NCBI GenBank assembly: GCA_037953745.1
Contig: JBAKBP010012253.1
Span: forward strand, 1 to 64,000
Direction of reading: 5' to 3'
Length of the DNA: 64,000 bases
Source of the DNA: Lithodes maja
Lineage: Eukaryota; Arthropoda; Malacostraca; Decapoda; Lithodidae
The first letter of the stretch is position 1, and each line of letters begins with the position of its first letter. The position numbers were made by a program, and so were the translations under genes. The notes under the pieces are model-generated. The model searched no databases, was not told the DNA's origin, and saw only the letters and a program-made list of their open reading frames with translations. Of the stretch, positions 1 through 13,534 are shown one piece after another.

Positions 1-1
1 G

Positions 2-1219
2 GTTAACTACTTGGAATCCAAAAGATTAATTACTGACCGACAATTTGGATTCAGAGGAGGCAGATCATGTGTAAGCAACTTGTTGAGTTTTTACTCTAGA
101 GTAATAGACACAGTGGACAAGAGGGAAGGATGGGTAGACTGTGCCTACCTAGACTTTAAAAAGGCATTTGACAAAGTTCCACACAAGAGATTGCTGTGGA
201 AATTAAAACATGAGGGAAAAGTAGGAGACAAACTGCTGAAATGGATGGAGAGCTACCTTAGCGGAAGACAGATGAGAACAACAGTAAGGGGGAAATCGTC
301 AAACTGGACTCAAATTACGAGTGGGGTACCACAAGGATCTGTCCTAGCCCCAATCATGTTTCTAATATTTGTAAATGACTTACCTGAGGGACTAACAAGC
401 TACATGAGCATGTTTGCGGACGATGCTAAACTGCTTAAAACGATCAGAACCCAGGAGGATTGCTTTGAGCTCCAAGCAGATTTGCAAAAGATCCATGAAT
501 GGAGCATCAAATGGAATATGGAGTTCAATGCAGGGAAATGTAAGACTCTAGAAATGGGTAAAAGCAAGTACAGACCTAGAAAAGATTATAAACTAGGAAA
601 CGAAGTGATTCCCAAAGCAGAAAAAGACTTGGGGATAGAATTTAAGGATAACATGTCTCCAGAAAGCCACGTAAATAAGATAGTGAGAGAATCACTAGCA
701 CTATTGGCAAATATCAGGATGTCTTTCAATTATCTTAATGAAAACACCATGAAACAAATAATAACGGCAATAATAAGACCCAGGATGGAATATGCATCTG
801 TAGTGTGGTCCCCTCACATGAAGAAACATATCCACAAAATTGAGAGGGTACAGAGAGCAGCTACGAGGATGATCCCAGGTTTGGAAAATTTGGAGTACCA
901 AGAGAGGCTCGAGAGATTGAATCTACCTACACTGGAACAGAGAAGGAAACGAGGACAGCAAATTCAGATATACAAATGTGTTAGAGGTATTGACAAAATC
1001 GACCAAGAAAACTTCATAGAGAGGGATGGAGGTGAGAGAACAAGAGGTCACAGCTACAAACTAAAAGTGCTTAATAGTAAATCTGATCTGAAAAGTAAAA
1101 GATTTCCTACCAACTCGATTAGTGGGTGGAACAAATTGCCAGCCGAAGTAGTGTCTGCACCATCAGTGCATAGTTTCAAAGCACGGTATGACAAACATAT
1201 CTTAGGAGGCGGGAATTAA
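2..1219 (+). CDS. LINE reverse transcriptase, 5' part outside the window
   Basis: C-terminal ~405 residues of a CR1/Jockey-type non-LTR reverse transcriptase, which copies its own mRNA at a nicked chromosomal target. The frame is already open at base 2, and the first in-track start is TTG, so no real start lies here. RT blocks appear in order: QFGFRGGRSC, then the motif A region (LDFKKAFDKVPH), GVPQGSVLAPIMF, and the catalytic FADDAK. A thumb follows (EYASVVWSPH, RVQRAATRMIP), then the usual C-terminal GWNKLPAEVV block before a TAA stop. No stop or frameshift interrupts it, so this copy is relatively young. The endonuclease, if present, would lie upstream of the window. Clade assignment between CR1 and Jockey is by motif style only. 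Confidence 0.9.
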   Translation, partial: VNYLESKRLITDRQFGFRGGRSCVSNLLSFYSRVIDTVDKREGWVDCAYLDFKKAFDKVPHKRLLWKLKHEGKVGDKLLKWMESYLSGRQMRTTVRGKSSNWTQITSGVPQGSVLAPIMFLIFVNDLPEGLTSYMSMFADDAKLLKTIRTQEDCFELQADLQKIHEWSIKWNMEFNAGKCKTLEMGKSKYRPRKDYKLGNEVIPKAEKDLGIEFKDNMSPESHVNKIVRESLALLANIRMSFNYLNENTMKQIITAIIRPRMEYASVVWSPHMKKHIHKIERVQRAATRMIPGLENLEYQERLERLNLPTLEQRRKRGQQIQIYKCVRGIDKIDQENFIERDGGERTRGHSYKLKVLNSKSDLKSKRFPTNSISGWNKLPAEVVSAPSVHSFKARYDKHILGGGN

Positions 1220-1238
1220 CGAGCATGCTCACTCCCGC

Positions 1239-1268
1239 AAATACAACTAGTGTAAATACAACTAGTGT
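1239..1268 (+). repeat. Tandem 3' tail of the LINE
   Basis: Two perfect copies of AAATACAACTAGTGT start 20 bases after the LINE stop codon, followed by a partial third. CR1-like LINEs end in short tandem repeats rather than poly(A), so this probably marks the true 3' end of the element. Confidence 0.6.
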
Positions 1269-1596
1269 AAGTACACACACTACGATGGAAAGGTATAGAA
1301 AGGACACGTAAAGAAAATGCAAGGAACAAAATAAGCAATGTGAGAAAGAAAATGGGATATGGAAGAAAGGAAAACAAATGGGAACCGAAAGGAAAGAAAG
1401 GAAAGTTGAAAAGGAAAGACACGGAAAATGGAATAAACGAAGAAATTGTTGTTGGAAGTAAGGAAGAAGAATATGGGAAATCGAGAAAAAAAGGATATGG
1501 GAACTGGAAGGAAGTGAAATGGATGCTGGAAGTGAGGCGAGAGAAAATAAAGGAAGGAAAGGGGAAAAGAAATGGCATGGGTGAAAGTGAATAAAA

Positions 1597-4880
<3,284 letters not shown>

Positions 4881-4912
4881 TGGGTGTTTACAAATCAATA
4901 TCATATACCAAT

Positions 4913-5237
4913 AGGCTGCACAGCTACTACAGTATACCTACAGATCACCTACGGTACATCAAGAAATCAAATTCCTCAAAGTCAAAGACCATCTGGACAT
5001 GAGAGGCACTCAATTCCTGGCTGCAGCCTCCACAAACCAACACCATCCACTACACTACATGGCAGCACAACCACAGACACCAAGGAATATCAAAACAACC
5101 TAGCACACGATATCACACACAAATACTGTACCGTCATCTCTACCTCCCTGCCCACCCCAAACCAGCTTCTAGAAGCACATCAATACCTGTACAGTACGGT
5201 ACTCATATCTCTCACCATTCCATCCAATCACTCATAG
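4913..5237 (+). pseudogene. LINE 3' fragment (copy A of a pair)
   Basis: About 325 bases align closely to 10549-10855. They encode the post-RT region of a Jockey-superfamily-like LINE that carries the MRGTQFLAAAS block after the thumb. This copy is truncated on both sides and shifted out of frame by 5-base insertions that each create TAC-N-GTA: TACAGTA at 4928-4934, TACGGTA at 4950-4956 and TACTGTA at 5124-5130. A further 16-base insertion lies in the run 5184-5202. None of these insertions is at the same place in copy B. Family identity rests on the conserved protein blocks seen better in copy B. Confidence 0.8.
5184..5202. other. Compound TA-CNG-TA micro-insertion
   Basis: The run TACCTGTACAGTACGGTAC replaces a simple TAC present at the matching place in copy B (10821-10823). 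The 16 extra bases parse as 6+5+5: CCTGTA, CAGTA, CGGTA, each ending in TA. See findings for the excision-footprint reading. Confidence 0.75.
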
Positions 5238-5309
5238 ACAACACGAGGCTCTAATGGTTGCTTTTCGTTTCCCTGTGTGATGCAAATTTGCATCTATTTT
5301 CCTATACCT

Positions 5310-5330
5310 TACCTTTTGATACCTTTTGAT
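5310..5330 (-). repeat. 3' tandem tail of LINE copy 1
   Basis: Read on the minus strand, the element ends in two copies of ATCAAAAGGT followed by AAGG. The same decamer pair ends the second copy at 15181-15200, and flanking sequence differs beyond it, so this is the shared 3' terminus. Confidence 0.75.
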
Positions 5331-5345
5331 GTGTTCGCCACTCTT

Positions 5346-7103
5346 CTAGCGGCACCAAAGAGCACGACACCCCTCGTTGTGGGTGGTGATTTGGTGCAGT
5401 AGACTGTTTGAAGCGACAGCTCGCTCCCTTGCGAGGATGGGCTCGTCTGGCACTGTTTGCAGTTCGACATCTAGGGCTCTCTTGAAGTTGTCTAACGAGA
5501 TGTCCCTCATGTCTCTTACTCGCCGTGGGAGTTTGTTGAAGAGACGTGGGCCTCTGTGTGATAACCAGCCCTCTCGCAGAGAGCCCATAGTACCCCTGTT
5601 ATTCATCCGGGGGATTTCGCATTCCCAGCCTCTCCTATCACTGAATTTCATGACTATCGGAGTATGTAGGTTTGGTACTAAACCCTCTGCGATTTTCCAT
5701 GCGTATATTATTAGGTAACGTTCTCTTCTACGTTCCAGTGAGTACAGATTCAGTGCTCTTAAACGCTCCCAATAGTGTAGCTGTTTTATCGAACTTATAT
5801 GTGAAGTGAAATTTCTTTGTACACTCTCTACGTCATTTATTTCACCTGCTTTGTATGGGGATGTTATTACACTACAGTATTCAAGCCGCGGTAGCACTAG
5901 AGATTTGAAGAGCGTTATCATAGGTAATTCACCGCGTGTTTTAAAAGTATGCAGAATCCAACCCGTTAGACGTTTCGCAGCCGCCACTTTGACCTGGTTA
6001 TGTACTTTGAAACCCATATTTTCAGACATTAATACCCCAAGGTCTTTCACACTGTCTTTCCGTTCTATTATGTGGTTAGATTCTGTTAAGTAATTTGTAA
6101 TTTCTTTAACACCATTATTATCGCCGTACCGTATTAATTGGAATTTTTCTTCATTGAATTGCATGTTGTTTTCCCTGGTCCACTGGAACACTACATTCAT
6201 GTCTTCCTGAAGTCGGCCCGTGTCCTCTTGTGTGTTTACTATCTTGCTTAATTTTGTGTCATCAGCAAAAGACGACACCGTACTGTGTCTGGTGTTGGTA
6301 TCTATGTCGCAAATTAGTATGAGGAACAGAAGGGGCGCTAGCACTGTTCCTTGGGGCACTGAGCTTTTGACATCCGAAGGCTCAGATGTGACTTGGTTTA
6401 CTGCTACTGATTGTTTTCGGTTTACGAGGAAATTGTATATCCACCGTCCGATTTTCCCAGTTATACCTTTTGCTTTCAGTTTGTGGGCTATTATACCATG
6501 GTCACATTTATCAAATGCCTTAGCAAAATCGGTGTAAATGACATCCACGTTTTTCTTTTCTTCTAGCGCTTTAAGAATTTTGTCATAGTGTTCCAAAAGT
6601 TGTGAGAGACATGATCTTCCTGCTCTGAACCCATGTTGACTGGTGTTGTGTAGTTCATTTGCCTCCATGAATGTTGAAATTTTGCTTCGCAGGACTCGCT
6701 CGAAAACTTTAATGATGTGAGAGGTTAGAGCTACCGGGCGGTAGTTTTTTGGTAGTGCTTTACTCCCTCCTTTATGCAGTGGGGCAATTATTGCGTTTTT
6801 CAAGCTATCTGGTATATCACCAGTGTCTAGACTCCTTCTCCACATTATAGCCAGGGGTTTTGAGAGGTTTTCCTTACATTTCTTCATTAGGATCGAATTC
6901 CATGAGTCCGGGCCTGGTGCCGAGTGGGATGGCATGTTGGAAATGGCCTCTTCTATGTCTTTTGGACCGAAATCAATATCCAGCATCTGGGGGGTTTCCG
7001 TGGGGGAGGTTTCCATGAAAAATATATTTTGGTCTCTGATGACTTTTGTTTCATCAGGCTCACTGAATGCCATTTCATACTGCCTGCTTAAGAGTTCGCT
7101 CAT
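5346..7103 (-). CDS. LINE reverse transcriptase, copy 1 (5' truncated)
   Basis: A 585-residue open frame for a CR1/Jockey-type reverse transcriptase. The ATG at 7103 is internal: homologous coding sequence continues upstream in the same frame to about 7240 without a start, so the element is 5' truncated and its endonuclease is missing. Visible blocks: APGPDSW near residue 63, YRPVALTSHIIKVFERVL near 121-138, HGFRAGRSCL near 158, motif A D192 (TDFAKAFDKCDHG), SVPQGTVLAPLLF near 248 and catalytic FADD at 279-282. A thumb (PRLEYCSV) and the C-terminal PRLFNKLPRRVRD block follow. Catalytic aspartates are intact. A second, broken copy sits on the same strand 9.9 kb away (15181-17075). Confidence 0.92.
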   Translation of the reverse strand: MSELLSRQYEMAFSEPDETKVIRDQNIFFMETSPTETPQMLDIDFGPKDIEEAISNMPSHSAPGPDSWNSILMKKCKENLSKPLAIMWRRSLDTGDIPDSLKNAIIAPLHKGGSKALPKNYRPVALTSHIIKVFERVLRSKISTFMEANELHNTSQHGFRAGRSCLSQLLEHYDKILKALEEKKNVDVIYTDFAKAFDKCDHGIIAHKLKAKGITGKIGRWIYNFLVNRKQSVAVNQVTSEPSDVKSSVPQGTVLAPLLFLILICDIDTNTRHSTVSSFADDTKLSKIVNTQEDTGRLQEDMNVVFQWTRENNMQFNEEKFQLIRYGDNNGVKEITNYLTESNHIIERKDSVKDLGVLMSENMGFKVHNQVKVAAAKRLTGWILHTFKTRGELPMITLFKSLVLPRLEYCSVITSPYKAGEINDVESVQRNFTSHISSIKQLHYWERLRALNLYSLERRRERYLIIYAWKIAEGLVPNLHTPIVMKFSDRRGWECEIPRMNNRGTMGSLREGWLSHRGPRLFNKLPRRVRDMRDISLDNFKRALDVELQTVPDEPILARERAVASNSLLHQITTHNEGCRALWCR

Positions 7104-7627
7104 TTCCTTTTTGTCCCCTGTGAAAGAGCCGTCCCCTTTGCTCAGTGGGCCGATGTTTGATGTTGTTTTAGCCTTTTGTTTGGCGTATGAGAAGTATTTG
7201 GAATTTTCCTTTATACCTGCAATGCTAAGTGATGCTTGACTGGATTGGTATAAAAATGTGCAATATGGTAGAATTAAATCATGTAAAATTAAATCAAAGT
7301 ACCGGTAGTGTACTTACTTATGACGTTTTTCCTAGGTGGGTGCCGGCCGCAAATCTGTAAGGGACAAAGAATGATACTTATTAAGGGACGTAGTGAATTA
7401 CTGGTTATGTATATTATATTCAGGCATAATACAAACAGTGTATAAATCTAAAGACCGAGTGCTCCACACAAAGTGCGGTTCCAGTCTCCCATCCAAATGA
7501 GTGTGTTCCAGGCAGCCCTGTTCAGAGCTATATTACTTGTCAGGATATTTTGTTCAAGATCAGAGTGTACCATCGAAGCCTGCTTGAATGCATCTCATCA
7601 CTGATACTCCTGATACTAACTGTCTGC

Positions 7628-7878
7628 TTAGCTCTTCACTAGATATCCCATCTTGCAGCTTGGCCTATATTTATGTAAATATCTTTCCTGCAGCTGCCTG
7701 GTTATGAAGATAGCATCGACTGTACCACATCCTGGCATTAAACCGAGCTGAATATCATTGATAGAAATGCTTTCCCTAATCATACTTTCAAAGACTTTCA
7801 TGACTTCATCAAGCATTATCAGGCACCTATAATTCCCCTATTAAAAGAATCCCCCTTACAATTATATATATATATACC

Positions 7879-7936
<58 letters not shown>

Positions 7937-7938
7937 GG

Positions 7939-7987
<49 letters not shown>

Positions 7988-8435
7988 CCGGTATATATAC
8001 ATACTGTATATACATATACCGGTATATATATATTTGTTTACACTTACTGTATATGCCAAATAGCTGTGATTATCTCCTCTAAAAATAGAGTTTATTAGCT
8101 CAGTGACCAATCTCACTCCTATGTCAGCTGAAGGATATATCATCTCAGTGACAATGCCAGAGTACCCTGCAGCTTTTCCGTCCTTCATTATATTTATTTC
8201 GCTGCTCACAACAGTTGGCGCTATCAAAGGCTTTTTGTTATTGAGCTGCTCTCTATTCTAATTAAACTCCATGTTGAGTAATCCTTCATAGTGTACCTTA
8301 CAAGCTTCACTGATTTCTTCCTCAGCATAAACAATTGCTCCCATTATAATTCCTGACACATATTCTCCTACAATATCTCTTTTGTCATCCTTAACTCGCC
8401 TAGCTAGGTTGAAGATCCCATGATGATTTTATGTG
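7628..8435 (-). pseudogene. RTE-type LINE remnant split by a microsatellite
   Basis: Three stretches on the minus strand read as consecutive parts of an RTE reverse transcriptase. About 8435-8262 gives the pre-RT linker (GEYVSGIIMG, then HYEGLLNMEFN). 8227-8040 gives the NGKA-like block (MKDGKAAGYSGIVTEMI) and VTELINSIFRGD. About 7855-7628 gives [11 protein letters not shown], a frame change, then FESMIRES, LGLMPGCGTVDAIFITRQLQE. The (AT)n array at 7863-8034 replaces roughly the dozen residues expected between the last two parts. Stops and frameshifts make it inactive. The catalytic YADD region is not present. Confidence 0.8.
7863..8034. repeat. (AT)n array punctuated by TACCGGTA
   Basis: About 170 bases of alternating AT broken by four TACCGGTA octamers (near 7874, 7933, 7986, 8015) and a TACTGTA. 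It lies inside the RTE remnant. Confidence 0.95.
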
Positions 8436-9306
8436 ACACACTTGGTCAATGACCCAAGTTCTGTGTAAATTTCTTTGCCTTATACTGTACAGTAGATCTC
8501 ATTTTTGGCAGGCAGTTCGCTTATCTGCCAGATCTGTTATACTGTATACAGGTAGTTCGCCACTTGCAAGTGGCACTGATTAGTGTGTCGCAATAATAAC
8601 AAACTTTCACTGTAGGTGATTGTACGGCCACATTCAATAGTTCGTCAACCTCCTAGATGAGAAACTATGAAAATTGAAGATGGAATACTTGATCTTAAAT
8701 TAACAGTCCCCAGTTTCTTCAATTCACCCTTTAGGATAGACTAGATAGGCCTATCCTACAATAATTAATCCATGCCCATAATACACATTTGGCAATACTA
8801 GTACAAAATATATTGTTTGGTCTTTGGATACAAAATTCAACATACCGGTAAATATACAAAAACAAATTATCGTCCTGTTGATTGATTATTAATTTAAGGC
8901 ACCAAAATGGTGTTCAACTCTTTCAATGCGGGTGATAAATTCTACCCATATCTAGATAATTTTATGCAACTTGGGAAGGATCTGTGGTAGCTATATGGGT
9001 TAGATAGTGTGTACCCTTTTAATCGCTAGAGATCGTTCGTAAGCTAAAAATAATTGTTTAACGGTAGCCAGAATAAAATTATAAGGACATCACCTTACTG
9101 AAAGGGTTAAGGAAAATGATGGCATCTCTCTTTTTACTACAGTATCTCTAGTCTACCCTAAATATTCTTATTTGTTTTCCTCCTAAGATTGTTAGCTTGA
9201 GCTAATGTACTTGTATCAGGAGTATGCACGATTCTCATCAAAGCCATCACAGAATTAATCTTAACCCCTTCAATCAGTATCAGGATGGTAAACAGTTAAG
9301 AGTTAG
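8436..9306. other. AT-rich, no gene seen
   Basis: No coding similarity recognised. It contains TACTGTA/TACAGTA at 8485-8500 and TACCGGTA near 8844. A weak imperfect inverted pair (8913-8925 with 9099-9110) is discussed under rejected items. Confidence 0.5.
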
Positions 9307-9311
9307 ACAAA

Positions 9312-9585
9312 AATCTATCTATCTATCTATTGCCTGACGCCGTGATCCCCGAAAGGGTGGTCACGAATGAAACGCCCCCATGCACCTCTGTCCCTAGTCA
9401 GTCGACGCCCCTCCTCCCAACCAGCACCGCCTTCATCCATCTGTCCACTTCTCTTTCGGTTTACCTCTCCCTCTCTGTCCTTCCACCTCGCTCTCGTACA
9501 CACTCTTAGTCATTCTCTCGCTTCCCATACGTTCCATATGGCCGAAACATCTCAAGGTGTTCCTTTTCAAAATACTGTACAGGAA
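9312..9585 (-). pseudogene. 3' end of an RTE-like LINE with (ATAG)n tail
   Basis: On the minus strand the frame gives the characteristic RTE C-terminus: LRCFGHMERM, then VEGQRGRGKPKEKW, and after a frame change LTRDRGAWGRFIRDHP. The element ends in a tetranucleotide tail, (ATAG)n when read on this strand, at 9313-9330; RTE elements typically end in short tandem repeats. It may be the same family as the 7628-8435 remnant, but the two pieces do not join directly. Confidence 0.75.
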
Positions 9586-10159
9586 AATGTTCATGAGGTT
9601 GCATTGTTTTGGCCACTTAATAACTTCCAGAGGCATAATGGGAATTATGGAGCATAACTTTAACTTTGCATATCTAATAATAATTATTAAAGACAAGGGA
9701 CTCAATTTTGAGAGTGGATATGAAAAGTCTGATCAGTCTCCTGTGTGCCAGCCTGGTCACTATGATATCTTGTGTACAGTACGGTATGTTTATTCTGGAT
9801 ATAATTACAATAGCCTACTATATTCAGTTGAGGAAAGACCTCCATGAATCAAAGAAGTAAAAATTATCCAAATATACCCTCTGACTCTCATAGGTCCTTC
9901 CTTAACTAATAATAACTAGAATAAAAAGAAGAATGGTATCATAATACTGTAAGAGTTAACAACACATCATTTTCCACCTGATTACATACCATAAGTCACA
10001 GACAAGATCCCTTATCTAAATAACATACAATGTCAACAATAATAACGGTATCAGTATTCACGCATTGTTTAGTTACATACACAAAGGAGCAAAAAGGAGA
10101 GCAAACAACAACAGCAGTTGAGCATTATGAAAATGCTTGTAGCAATTTTTTTTAACTTT

Positions 10160-11240
10160 GTGCACTACAGACACAAATTAGCGCCAGCCAAATCCACTGC
10201 AACCCTCCTTACAAGCTGGACAGCTGAATACAGAAACACCCCACACCTCACCATAAACAACGCCCCCCTAACACACACAAAATCCTAGGAGTACCAGTAA
10301 CATATGATACCGTACTCTAATGACATTCAAACAACATATCACAAACATAAATTGACACCCAGACTTAACACCCTCAGGTCACTTGCCCTCATAAAATTTG
10401 GACACAACAAAGAAACAACCACCACAGTGTACAAACAATATATAAGATCAGTGATGGAATATGCAATCCCTGCCTGGGCTTCTAACCTAGCTGAAGCACA
10501 CCACAAGACCTTGCAGACCATTCAAAACAAAGCCCTAAAAATCATCACAGGCTGCACAGCTACGGTACTACACCTACAGATCACCTACATCAAGAAACCA
10601 AAGTCCTCAAAGTCAAAGACCATCTGGACATGAGAGGCACTCAATTCCTGGCTGCAGCCTCCACAAACCAACACCATCCACTACACTACATGGCAGCACA
10701 ACCACAGACACCAAGGAATATCAAAACAACACCCAGCACACGGTATCACACACAAATACAGTACAGTATTGTCATCTCTCCCTCCCTGTCCACCCCAAAC
10801 CAGCTTCAAGAAGCACATCCATACTCATATCTCTTGTCGTTCCATCCAATCACTCAACGACAACACATATCTGCAGGCACGACCTCCCGAATCCTCCCTT
10901 CCTCGCGAGGACAGCGTCCACCTGACCAGGTTGAGATGTGGGCACCATCCAGCTCTTCTGAGCTATCAGGAGAGACTGGATGGCTCCGTCGACAACACCT
11001 GCCCAGGATATAACACAGCACCCCATACCATTAAACACATCATAGAAGACTGCATTACACACACTCACTTATGCCAACAACATAATCTACACTTCTTGAG
11101 AGTGCTGTGGCAAAGACCGATCGTGACCATGGCCTCCCTTAGGGACTCGGGGCTGTTTGTCTTGACAAGGCAAGTATTAATACAGTACCAGTACAATAAA
11201 ACAAATTTAAAGGTGAAGGAACTTGATACATTTCATTAAG
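10160..11240 (+). pseudogene. LINE 3' half (copy B of a pair)
   Basis: A Jockey-superfamily-like LINE lacking the RT palm. It covers the thumb (KILGVPVTYDT, YIRSVMEYAIPAW, LQTIQNKALKIITGC), the KVKDHLDMRGTQFLAAAS block, and a C-terminal segment with HLTRLRCGHHPALLSY and CPGYNTAPHTIKHIIEDC, a cysteine/histidine motif common after the RT in this group. The reading frame is broken at three places by micro-insertions: TACCGTA at 10308-10314, TACGGTA at 10561-10567 and TACAGTACAGTA at 10757-10768. At the last two, removing the inserted 5 or 10 bases puts the flanking frames back in register. Other small indels remain, so it is dead. Confidence 0.85.
10757..10768. other. Double TA-CAG-TA micro-insertion
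   Basis: TACAGTACAGTA here corresponds to a plain TA in the coding ancestor: deleting CAGTACAGTA restores the frame from the TRYHTQI stretch into the SSLPPCPPQTS stretch. Copy A has a different single insertion (TACTGTA, 5124-5130) at the same spot. Confidence 0.8.
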
Positions 11241-11553
11241 TACTGTACGGTCAAGAGCATACAGTATATAGCGATGCACCAAAAACAAGGTTAATGTCAC
11301 CCACTACCAATTTGACCAACCCGGATGTTGAATACACCTAATTAATTAGTGAATGCATTTAATGCTCATTAGTTAGGAATTAAATACCAGTACTTAAAAA
11401 AAATATTACAAAATTGTCAGTTGGGTAATAGTTGGCCGAGTTATAATTTTTATATACAGGTACTGTACATACCGGTATTATTTTAGCTAGCTATTTCCAT
11501 CATTTGTGGCGGCTCTTTTAAGCCACTTAGATAGCAACACTTATTTTTTGCAG

Positions 11554-11854
11554 AAGGCTGAATGGAAGAGCAAAGAAAAACATATCATTATACAGTACCG
11601 GTACTTGCCAATTAAATTATTGAATGAGGAATCAAAGATTATTCACAAGCATGTGCTTCTCATATCAGATAACAAGTTGAAATGGTATCAAAGATCATAT
11701 AAAAAACTTCATAAGATACTAGGCCTATGGGATGAGTATAATACCTGTAGTTCAAGTGTGTCTGCTTCTAAACTTCTAGAGATGCGCGAATATCTACAGA
11801 CCATCCTAACCATCCTGTCGAAACATGTTTTGCAGCATAGCAAGCAGCCAGAGG
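11554..11854 (+). CDS. Possible internal exon of an unknown gene (weak)
   Basis: An open stretch of ~100 residues of ordinary, non-repetitive composition (for example LGLWDEYNTC, KLLEMREYLQTIL). It is preceded by a pyrimidine tract ending TTTTTTGCAG and followed by GAGG/GTAACA, which resemble a splice acceptor and donor. An AATAAATA lies 20 bases further on. I do not recognise the protein. The TACAGTACCGGTAC run at about 11584-11597 lies inside it, which argues that the segment is decayed or not coding. It may equally be a chance frame. Confidence 0.2.
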
Positions 11855-11859
11855 GTAAC

Positions 11860-13534
11860 AGACAAACAAGTCAATAAATAATTTTGTTCATCCTACCCAT
11901 TCAGATAATTGTTTGAAAAGATCATTTTAATTGGGGTATTCATTATTATATGTTTACCGGTATCACTATTATATTTTATTTATGGTAAATTTTTGAAAAA
12001 AAAAAAAAACGCTTTTGCCCGGGCTTTTTCGGGTTTAAAAAATAAAAAAAGTGGGTTATTTGCCAACCCTACTAACCCATGAATGAAAAAGTACACTTGG
12101 CATAGCTTCAATATCTTACTGCACAGGTACCGTACTTTCAGAATAGACAATTTAATACTTAAAGCAATGTTTTAACTCAACGCCAACGGAAATGGCAAAC
12201 TTACAATTTCCGAATCTGACTACAGTACAGTACTGTACCATATTTTATAATTCGACTACTCAACCAGCTGTATAATATGTATTATTTTGAAGAAAAAATA
12301 CTATTAAACTTGACTAAAATTGGTTTGTGATCGAACTGGCTATGAACAAACTGGTTGGTGATCGAAATAACTTGAAATCCCCTAACCAACTATCCTAACC
12401 TAACTTTAAACTTAGCGTCCAAAGTGGGGGCTACTGCCACCACTCACCCCACTCAATAACCTCACAAGTGTACTACAACTGGATAAAAATATACTGTATG
12501 TAGATCATAGACATATGAGTGTGTTAAAGAAGAATTCATAGCCAGTTGATTTATCGCCACTGTAAACACGCTACCTGCGTTGTGGAGGAAAGCCGATACG
12601 TAGGTGGTTAGACCAGCCCCTCAGAAAAAAAGTGGCGTAATAATATGCAAGTCCGGCTTCCGCTTTACGCCCTTGAAAAATGTCCCAGATTAAGAGATAT
12701 GACTGTAGGAATCCATAGAATCGTGAAATTCAGAACGGAAATGATGAATTAATGATATACCGGCACTGTACAATACCGGGTATTATTTGTGGACATTGAC
12801 AATCTTTCAGACGAGCATACCCTCGAAACATCAGTTTTCTATTTGGTAATTACTGTATAGGGAAAAGGCTCGCACTCTTATTATTAATGTTTTTACCCCA
12901 AGATTTTGAGAAATTAGTGTTTTCATGGTTTTAGTTACCGGTACAGTATATTTCCAATGTGGGATACAAGATGACCTCACCCCCCATGACTTATTGAAAT
13001 CATCATCTATGTTGCCAGCAGGGGGTAAGTATCGATTATACAGTTACTCCATAATGAACACATTTGTAAACAGTGAGGATCTACGAAGGAGCTCTGAGAG
13101 TGATTGAACTTTCCATTAATATCGGATTTTATAAATGTGATCAAAATTATTCTCCCACAATGAGTACAGTATAAGGATTCCATATACAGTACCAGCATTG
13201 TCCCTAATACATTATATACAGTATAATAAGGCGGTGAGCCTTTTCTGAATAATTATCAATTATTTAAACGATGTGCGATCTCGGAAGTGTTTTTCACTCT
13301 CCCGCAGTGCATTCTAGTATTTTGACGTCTTCTACATCATCTTTAAGAGTAGCGGGGGTCTGGGGGCGGCAGCCAGTCCCCAGGTTAGGTCAGGTTTTCA
13401 GGTTAGGGTAATGGAAATATTATCGTTGGTGGTCCGGAGAAGGCGGATGGGGAAGGATTGCTTACCTTTAGTGATGGATAAGAGGCTAGGGAGCTGTGCT
13501 AATTACTCGAAATTACTCTAAATGCTCGCGGTTA
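11860..13534. other. AT-rich, no gene; dense TACNGTA motifs
   Basis: No element or gene recognised. Heptamers of the TACAGTA/TACTGTA type and TACCGGTA recur here (for example 12220-12240, 12938-12950, 13165-13215). Near 12390-12460 and 13350-13410 are short pieces of the TTAGG/GGGGGC repeat family seen at 17-23 kb. Confidence 0.55.

Noticed and set aside
5871..5880. TACAGTA inside RT copy 1 as another micro-insertion
   Set aside because: It is ordinary coding sequence there (LEYCS on the minus strand), and copy 2 has the same length with a single substitution, so not every TACNGTA is an insertion.
7441..7496. Possible 5S rRNA-derived segment on the minus strand (TTGGATGGGAGAC followed by GAGCACTCGGTC)
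   Set aside because: Thirteen bases match the conserved 5S box, but the upstream part of 5S (the A-box side) cannot be aligned. At best it is a tiny pseudogene or 5S-type SINE scrap.
8913..9110. Degenerate TTAA MITE (TTCAACTCTTTCA ... TGAAAGGGTTAA)
   Set aside because: Only about ten terminal positions pair and the left TTAA is not intact; too weak to call.
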